From Arabidopsis thaliana (lineage: Eukaryota; Streptophyta; Magnoliopsida; Brassicales; Brassicaceae), in NCBI RefSeq assembly GCF_000001735.4, contig NC_003074.8, forward strand, positions 2,418,101 through 2,482,100: a stretch of 64,000 bases of DNA, given 5' to 3'. Each line of letters begins with the position of its first letter. Positions within the stretch are counted from its first letter, which is position 1. Position numbers and translations under genes: made by a program. The notes beneath the pieces are model-generated. The model had not been told where the DNA came from. It ran no database searches and was given only the letters and a program-made list of their open reading frames with translations. Below, one piece after another: positions 57,119-64,000 of the stretch.

Positions 57119-58622
57119 CTCTTGAGTCTCAGAGAATCAAAGTTTCAAGATGAAACATGTTAGCAAGGGATCAACAATATTTGTATCTGTGGAAAATCTT
57201 ATACGAAGTCAGAACAGATTAAGCTAATCAAAATCCTTTTTCCTATGTTCTAATGTTCCATGCTTTGTGATAGTAAAGGTGATATTTTTGCCATTATAGT
57301 ATTAGTAACATTATATCTCATCTAGGGATTATTAAAAGAGGCGTTCCTTGGATCTCTGTGTTTAAAGTGAAAGACATAACAAGTTACAAAAGGATTTGTG
57401 ATATTTTGGGAGGAGGAAATGAGAATGGAGATGAGGTCAGCAAATGAAATTAAGTGGACTTGGAAAAAAGAGAAGATTGGTGGTCCATGATTAAGCTCAA
57501 AGGTCAAAAGAGTGTGTGAGCAGTGTTGGTCACGTGTATCTCAGCTTCGGGTTTGGTAAAAATGGCTTTGAAACATTCAATTGTTTTCTGTAAAACTCCC
57601 AAATCCGATACTATTCACATTTGTTTCCTCCTTCATTTCATAACAAGCAAGCTGGCAGAGAAAATTTGGTAGTCATCTATTATGTCATAGAATTATGATA
57701 TGGTACATACTACAAAACAACAAAAGGAGGGAGCAAATAGAAAGCGTTAAATGGCAAAACTCAACGAATTTACGTATATTCCGATGAACTAACTAACAAT
57801 GATATTGATAACTGTTTTTGCGAATCAACTAACATCGTTTCCACATTTAAATTGTGACTAGCATAAACAATTAAAAAGTAAGATTTGAAAATCAGTCGGT
57901 TAACTAATTGGAAAAGAAAATGAAACTAAATTGATTGACTAAAGTGATTTTTTCTTTTCTTATTGGCCACTAACTCTTATTTTGTTTTCATTATGGAAAA
58001 AGAGTCAAACCTAATCAAATATATTTAGTCTATGATTTACCCTAATAAAATATACACAAAAAAATTGATAACTACAGTACTTAAAGGTTTTTAACTGTAA
58101 AAGTTAATTTTGACAGTAAAAATATTTATTTCTAAAAATAAAATAAAAAAAAAAAGAGAAAAAGATTTAATAGCAAAAATGGTCGTGGTACGGAGAGACG
58201 GTGGCGCGTGGAGGCGGGAGAGGAGCGTGGAGGAAAAGAAAAAGAGCCAAAAGAGAGGAAAAAAGCAAACACTTTCACTTGGTGGACCCATTTGTCCCTC
58301 CCCCAGACTCTCTCTTCTCATCTCTCTCTCTCTCTCTCTCTTCAAACCCTAAAAATTCACGCATTTTGGCACAGTTAAGTTCGCTGAATCCCGTTCCTCT
58401 TCCTCTGTCTCTCTCCCCAAGAAAATCACTCAGATCAAAGCTCAAATTTCGGATCTCACAGCTGTCGCTTCGGTAGGTATTTCCTCTTCTTTTCCCCCCC
58501 TTTCTCTTCTCCTGTTTCGTTTTCGATTTGGATTACACGAAATTCATGTGATATGTTGCTTCTTTGGGTTTTGTAAAATGATTGCTGGTGAATTGTATTG
58601 GGAATTTTGTGCAGAGGAAAGG
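57119..58622. other. Intergenic region and leader of the SAM-domain gene
   Basis: About 1.5 kb. From 57119 to about 58100 it is AT-rich with no gene. From 58180 to 58320 it is purine-rich, followed by a CT microsatellite (58321-58342) and a telo-box AAACCCTAA (58344-58352). A leader exon probably ends near 58471 (GGTAGGTATT), with an intron before the start codon. Confidence 0.5.
58321..58342 (+). repeat. (TC)n run in the SAM-gene leader
   Basis: About eleven TC units, directly followed by the telo-box AAACCCTAA at 58344-58352. CT-rich leaders next to telo-boxes are common near Arabidopsis transcription start sites. Confidence 0.85.
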
Positions 58623-59847
58623 ATGACCAGAGAACATCCTCCCGAGCCTCTTGATTTCTTCATCTGGACTGTTGAGGTATATTCAATCAATCATTCCTTC
58701 TTTATAAGCCTTTCATGATGATCACTTCTTCAATTCGCATGTTTCTTGGAATTGAGCTCTTCATTATTAGACTTGTTGGTTGCAGAATCATGTTTATTAA
58801 ATTATTCAGCCTATTTTTGATCTGAATTCAGCCTATTTAACCAGTTACAGGGTTGATTTGATATTTCTTCAGGTATGACCCTAGTTTGCCTTAGGCTTGT
58901 TCTTGTTGTTTGATCCAATTACACTGATTGATTTAGTTTACTATGTTACTTATTTTTTTTGCTCTTTTGGTACTCTGCTTGTTATTACAAGAATAAATCT
59001 CACCTTAATGATTGCAATTACATCAGGCAAGCTCGAATTTGACGCACCTCTAGCTATTGAAGTTCCATTAGTGGTCATTTAGTTTACTATGTTACTTGTC
59101 GCTCTAGTCCAAGGAATCTGTGTTTGTTGATGTACATATACTCCGGAAGTGGTTTTACCTCAGGGTGTGTAGACTGCAGAGTGATGTTCGCATATGTCAC
59201 TTGTTGATTTGCTCTTCAGAAAAGGTTGAATATTGGATGAAGATTAGTTGATGAAAACTCGATAACCTGTGCCTGATACCAAAAATAGTTAAGAGTTAGT
59301 CCACTCATATGGAGAAGCTGGAGGTTGTGTGTTGCTGAATGGTTTTGTTCTATCAGATGCTATTATGGATTTTCTTAGTTATGCTCGTGTGTAATGGCGA
59401 GCATCTTGTAGATGAGAAGCTTTGTTCTTTTTTTCTTCAGGATGTTGGGTCTTGGCTCGAGGAGATAAACCTTGGGGGCTACCGCCAGATTTTCAAAGAA
59501 AATGGTGTCAATGGAGAATATCTAGAAAGCATGTCTGTGTTTACTACCGAGCAGATCCTTCACTTCATAAGGAGGCATCACATGAAGTGGGGAGACTTCA
59601 TCACCCTCTGTAAAGAACTCAGAAGGATTAAAGGTACTCTATCGTTCTCTCTATAACTCTCAGCTTAAGTTGTTGCAGGAATTTAACTATGGAAAGAAAT
59701 GTCTTTTTTTTTACAGTGGCTTGCTTGAAAGGTGAGCAGAGAGTTAGACGGCCATGGTGGGCACCGTCTTGTCTATCCGTAGTCTTTGTTAAGGCAGCCA
59801 AACGCAACCGACAGTCTCGTGTTGTATCTCTCAAGCTTGAATCTTGA
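58623..59847 (+). CDS. Small SAM (sterile alpha motif) domain protein
   Basis: Three exons (58623-58676, 59441-59633, 59717-59847) encode 125 residues, with a 764 bp first coding intron. Residues 1-18 (MTREHPPEPLDFFIWTVE) lead into a SAM helix bundle (about 19-85): DVGSWLEEINLGGYRQIFKE, NGVNGEYLESM, ILHFIRRHHMKWGDF, LCKELRRIK. SAM domains mediate protein or RNA contacts. The C-terminal tail is basic (RVRRPWWAPS, KAAKRNRQSRVV). Partner and pathway cannot be read from sequence. Position fits AT3G07760. Confidence 0.88.
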
Positions 59848-60986
59848 CATTACACTTTGGCTGTTTATGTACGTACTTGTCTCTCTTCTCTTCTCTTGTT
59901 TTCTTTTCCTTTTTTTTTTTTTTTGGTTTGGGTTTGTTTGTGGCACATGCACTAGGAAGAAACAAACTCAAGTCAAAAAAGCTGTTTGGCTTGGTGAAAT
60001 CTTGCAAGCGGGAAAAAAATTATGCGTTTTGTACTTTGGTGGTGTATACAAAGCTTGCTCTCAGATGTTTAATATATGGCTTGTGCAATCTTTATGTGAC
60101 AGATAATAGTGTGACGAATCCAAAGTAGTAATTTGATTATATGTAATGTGGAAACCGATTGAAACCCAGGCGATATTGAGAACGTAGTAATTTGATTATA
60201 TATGTTATATGTTCCAATGATTTTGGACACTAATAAAATTATTTAGGTCACAAATTTAAAAACTCTATCGGTGGTTAAACATTTTCAGAGATAGCGTCCA
60301 TTCAAACATTTTCGTGGTGCAAATTTTCGGAGAAATATGGTAGAGATTTGGCGTATAGCTCATCTCATGTTCCTCTTTGGAGATTAGTACGTTTAGTACC
60401 CTATCCTCTTGGACGAAATCTCTTATCGAGTATCGAGTCCACTTTATCTTCACAGAAGTGAGTAAGTGACAAACAATGGGAAGCGACCACAACTTCTAAG
60501 AGAAAATAGATATTTTATACATTCTTTCTTACAATTTTTTTGCAGTTGAATTTATCATCTACAAAGTGTAAAATTATGGATTGAGCAATGCAATTTTTAG
60601 AAGAAACAATTAATGGACAGAGATATAAAGTTTTGTAAAAATCTTTAAAATTAATAATTATCTTTGAGGTTTTTACAAGTTTATTATATGTCCCTTTCCA
60701 TTATTTATTTTTTTCGTTATTGACATTGCTTACATACAGTCCATTATTTTAAGTTTCTCTTAATTTTATTTTATTTATTAGATACACACTTATGTGATAC
60801 ATATTGATATCATCTTTACCAAAAATCTTGAGCTTAGCCACCAACATAAAGTTTTGACAATAACTCGTCATCGGATTTTTCCTCAGTCTATCAAACCTTA
60901 TCAAGTCTAGTCGTCTAGAAGGGGAAGACATGTTCAAACGGGGAATCAGATTTATCGTCGTTATGTGAGTTTATTTTATTCCATAT

Positions 60987-61298
60987 ATGGTTTCTCGCTC
61001 GATACGTTTGATGGTACAATTCATCATGCGTATTCTCACTTCAACTTTAATCGAAGCCTTGTTCATATTGTATAATCAACCGTTGATACGTGTCACCGCA
61101 TCTGGACATATCACATTTTTTGTTGGATTTCTTATACTCACCCCTTTCGTGATCCGATCAAATAATAAAACTGTGTTTTTGGTACATGTTCTTGTTGGGA
61201 TAGCGTTTGTATGTTGGTTTATTTTCGTGTTAGTTATCTTCTTCATTGCATACATTCTAAAGCAATATGATTTCTTATACAAGCCAATAAGGTTTTAA
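60987..61298 (+). CDS. Doubtful small membrane protein ORF
   Basis: An ATG-started frame of 103 codons, MVSRSIRLMVQFIMRIL onward, with three or four hydrophobic segments (TSTLIEALFILY, ITFFVGFLILTPFVI, VFLVHVLVGIAFVCWFIFVL) separated by polar loops (IRSNNKT) and a basic end (YKPIRF). That spacing looks like a multi-pass membrane protein, but AT-rich DNA can give hydrophobic frames by chance. No splice partner or family is recognised. It sits about 210 bp upstream of HSP90-6 on the same strand. Confidence 0.3.
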   Translation: MVSRSIRLMVQFIMRILTSTLIEALFILYNQPLIRVTASGHITFFVGFLILTPFVIRSNNKTVFLVHVLVGIAFVCWFIFVLVIFFIAYILKQYDFLYKPIRF

Positions 61299-61387
61299 TC
61301 AGGATTATCCTTAATTAATGTATTCATACTTACCGTTCACAAAATAATTATGAGAAAACCAAATACCGGAATTACCCTTCAAATCCA

Positions 61388-61395
61388 GAAGCTTC
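61388..61395 (+). promoter_or_regulatory. Possible heat-shock element dyad upstream of HSP90-6
   Basis: GAAGCTTC fits two inverted nGAAn units with 2 bp spacing, about 116 bp upstream of the start codon, with a further TTC at 61378-61380 seven bases before it. Functional elements usually need three properly spaced units, so this is weak. Confidence 0.3.
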
Positions 61396-61510
61396 GGCTT
61401 TGGCCTAAAAACCCTACTAAACCCCAATCGTCTCTCTTCTTAGCTCAGAGTGCTACCGAAATCAAAATCCACCATTCTTTTCTCTTCCGAGATTTTAGAA
61501 GTTTGCGACG

Positions 61511-64000
61511 ATGATCAGGCTCTCTAAGCGCTCCGTCTCTACCCTCCTACGCTCCGGTAACCAAAGCTTCCGTATCGCCGCCGCAGCTTCCACCTCCCGT
61601 TCTTCCCCATCTGCCACGGTATTCATTTCAATTTCCTTCATCTATCCCTCGCTTTGGGTTTTGGTTTCTCGGTTCAGTGGCCAATTGGCTTTCGTATGAT
61701 AGGCGAAGAGAATTGATTGGATTACTTACAGTGTCACTATTTTCCCCCCTTTTAGGATGTCAAGAGAAGTGACACTGAATCGAGATGGTACTCATCTTTA
61801 ACCAATGGACAATCTAAGAATAGTGGGTCATTTGCTCAATTGAACATGAAAACCAATTGGTTTATGGGATACCGGAACGAATCCAGTGCAGCAGCATCAG
61901 ATTCTTCCTCACAAGCTCCTCCACCGGCTGAGAAATTCGAGTATCAAGCTGAAGTACGTACGATCTGTGTGTTTAGATGATTTCTTGTTTTGTGATCAAT
62001 TTTGTGTGTGTCCTCGTCACTAATGTTTGAAACAAATGGCAGGTTAGTCGCCTCATGGACCTTATTGTCAACAGCTTATACAGCAATAAGGAGGTGTTTC
62101 TTCGGGAGCTTATTAGGTATCGTATTATTCTCTATCTTTTTTTGTTTCGTAATGGTTTTTGTGTAACGGACTCATATTTAGTAATCTATATTTTACTTGA
62201 TTTGTTGTTCAACAGTAATGCAAGTGATGCATTGGATAAGCTTCGTTATTTGAGCGTTACCAACCCTGAGCTCTCAAAAGATGCTCCTGATCTTGATATA
62301 CGTATCTATGCAGACAAGGAGAATGGAATCATAACTCTCACGTATGACTTATTAGTTTCTGATTTAAATGTATAAATTTCGTTTTGAGCAAATGGTTAGT
62401 AGATAATAATATGCTGTCAATGCTTTTTTCCCACTTTGTCAGTGATTCTGGTATTGGTATGACACGGCAAGAATTAGTTGACTGTCTTGGGACTATTGCT
62501 CAAAGTGGAACCGCCAAGTTCATGAAAGCTCTAAAGGTCTTACTGGTTTCTCTGATACTATTGCTTCTCTTTCATGGAATCACTTGATCAACTAAGCATT
62601 GTTGTAACATTTTCAGGATAGCAAGGATGCAGGTGGTGACAACAATTTAATTGGTCAATTTGGTGTAGGGTTCTATTCAGCATTTTTGGTTGCAGATCGG
62701 GTAAGTTCTTATGTTGTGATGTCTGCAGATTCCTTTATTGATATACTCACCTCTCCACCAATTCAATACCATAATTCACATCTATCTATCTTTTGAAGGT
62801 AATTGTGTCAACCAAGAGCCCTAAGTCTGATAAACAATATGTATGGGAAGGAGAAGCAAATTCAAGCAGTTTTACCATTCAGGAAGATACTGACCCACAA
62901 TCTCTCATTCCTAGAGGAACTCGTATTACTTTGCATCTTAAGGTTCGTTATGCTTTGATATTTAATTTGTAGATCAATTCTGAGTATTTGTTCCTTCAGA
63001 AGACATGACATACTAAATTATCTCTATTATTTCTTTCCCCAATACAGCAAGAAGCCAAAAACTTTGCAGATCCTGAGCGGATTCAGAAGCTCGTGAAAAA
63101 CTATTCCCAGTTTGTTTCTTTCCCTATTTACACTTGGCAGGAAAAAGGATACACAAAAGAGGTATGATCACCAGAGTTAGCAGATTTGTGAACTTAAACA
63201 TATGTACTTTTGTGTCAGATGCAACTAATATTCTTACCTTATTAACTGGCTTTGTATATTTGGCTCTCTCTCTTGCAGGTTGAGGTTGAAGATGATCCAA
63301 CTGAAACAAAAAAAGATGACCAAGATGACCAAACTGAGGTATATATACCTGCGTCTCTTTACCTGTTCTAAGAAATACCTTGATCAGCTTCTGGAAATAT
63401 CTTAATCAGCATCAGAAGATAGCTAGATGTGTAAGAAAAGTTGGCTTAGGGTTGGGGACTATTTTTCTTGTAACAGAAAAAGAAGAAGACCAAGAAGGTT
63501 GTTGAGAGATACTGGGATTGGGAGCTTACAAATGAGACACAACCGATTTGGGTAAGGACTTGTCAATGTATCTTGAGTGCACTCTGAATCAATTTAACAG
63601 TGTATTTTATTTATTGCAGCTGCGTAACCCTAAGGAGGTGACAACAGCAGAATACAATGAGTTTTACAGAAAAGCTTTCAATGAGTATTTGGACCCATTG
63701 GCTTCATCCCATTTCACGACAGAGGTATTTTCAAAGGAACACATTTATTGAATTGGATATTTCCATTAAACAGCCGAATTAGATCGTCTTTGTTAGACGA
63801 TCCACTGAAATATAATGCTCTTTGATTCTCTTGTTGGCAATGCTCAGGGCGAAGTCGAGTTTAGGTCTATCCTATATGTGCCACCTGTTTCACCATCGGG
63901 GAAGGATGACATAGTCAATCAAAAGACAAAGAACATAAGGCTCTATGTTAAACGAGTTTTCATTTCAGATGACTTTGATGGGGAGCTGGTGAGAAAAGTT
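61511..64000 (+). CDS. HSP90-6: Organellar HSP90 chaperone (5' part, cut by window end)
   Basis: Twelve exons are visible (61511-61618, 61756-61953, 62043-62116, 62216-62341, 62443-62536, 62617-62700, 62799-62942, 63048-63161, 63279-63338, 63477-63551, 63620-63724, 63848-63988). The last has a GTGAG donor, after which the gene continues beyond the window. An Arg/Ser-rich presequence ([20 protein letters not shown]) suggests mitochondrial targeting. The HSP90 N-terminal ATPase shows [32 protein letters not shown] and [18 protein letters not shown] charged linker follows ([23 protein letters not shown]), then the middle domain ([30 protein letters not shown]). Gene order fits AT3G07770 (HSP90-6, Hsp89.1). 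About the last half of the protein is missing. Confidence 0.95.

Larger units (their letters stand above)
59848..61510. other. Intergenic region before HSP90-6
   Basis: About 1.66 kb. The first 300 bp is the SAM-gene 3' flank, with a long T run near 59920. A direct repeat of GTAGTAATTTGATTATAT appears at about 60125 and 60185. A hydrophobic ORF lies at 60987-61298. A dyad GAAGCTTC lies at 61388-61395 in the HSP90-6 promoter. Confidence 0.5.

Noticed and set aside
58110-58476. Basic frames upstream of the SAM gene
   Set aside because: They come from purine-rich leader DNA and the TC microsatellite; the true start is the SAM exon at 58623.
59786-60128. Two overlapping hydrophobic frames after the SAM gene
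   Set aside because: They overlap the SAM gene's last codons and 3' UTR and are driven by a long T run; no splice support.
1-64000. A biosynthetic cluster, viral insertion or CRISPR-like array
   Set aside because: The genes are unrelated single-copy plant genes, no viral or transposon frame is intact, and no regularly spaced repeat-spacer pattern exists.

Overview
The window is nuclear DNA of a flowering plant and matches Arabidopsis thaliana chromosome 3, around loci AT3G07570 to AT3G07770. I recognise this from gene content and order from memory; no search was run. Supporting signs are small GT-AG introns, AT-rich intergenic DNA, Site II (TGGGCC) and telo-box (AAACCCTAA) promoter words, and compact genes on both strands. 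Exon boundaries were rebuilt by hand from the splice sites, and every reconstructed frame closes (total length a multiple of three). Several of the resulting protein lengths agree with what I remember for the named genes.

Layout. 0-7 kb: a DOMON/cytochrome b561 membrane protein (-), a small unrecognised protein (-), the spliceosomal protein SmD1 (+) and a heavy-metal-associated HIPP-type protein (-). 8-14.8 kb: IBM1 (+), a JmjC H3K9 demethylase with a 2 kb intron inside its catalytic core and a tandem array of duplicated exons near its 3' end. 15-22 kb: an exostosin-family glycosyltransferase (-), arogenate dehydratase ADT2 (+) and an unrecognised 241-residue protein (+). 22-27 kb: the circadian/flowering B-box regulator COL9 (+), preceded by four evening-element-type sites. 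27-32 kb: a GIP1/DUF1296 family protein (-). 33-41 kb: a SET-domain Rubisco-LSMT-like methyltransferase (+), a p24 cargo receptor (+) and a glycerol-3-phosphate dehydrogenase (+). 41-46 kb: the plastid atypical kinase ABC1K7 (-). 46-52 kb: a low-complexity ORF with an in-frame stop (-), a Kelch protein of the nitrile-specifier type (+) and an acidic/basic repeat protein (+). 52-57 kb: the SAGA adaptor ADA2a (-) and an RRP42-like exosome subunit (+). 58-64 kb: a SAM-domain protein (+), a doubtful small membrane ORF (+) and the 5' part of the organellar HSP90-6 (+), which runs off the window.

The genes are unrelated neighbours, as is usual in a plant genome: no operon or biosynthetic cluster is visible. 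Chromatin and RNA functions recur (IBM1, ADA2a, a SET protein, SmD1, RRP42), but nothing in the sequence shows linkage by function. The most unusual feature is IBM1: a long intron splits the iron-binding core, so retention or early polyadenylation would give a catalytically dead short form, and a run of homologous exon-plus-intron units shows recent tandem exon duplication. No CRISPR array, rRNA gene, intact tRNA gene or intact transposon was seen. Intergenic stretches hold simple repeats, promoter words and a few gene or repeat relics.
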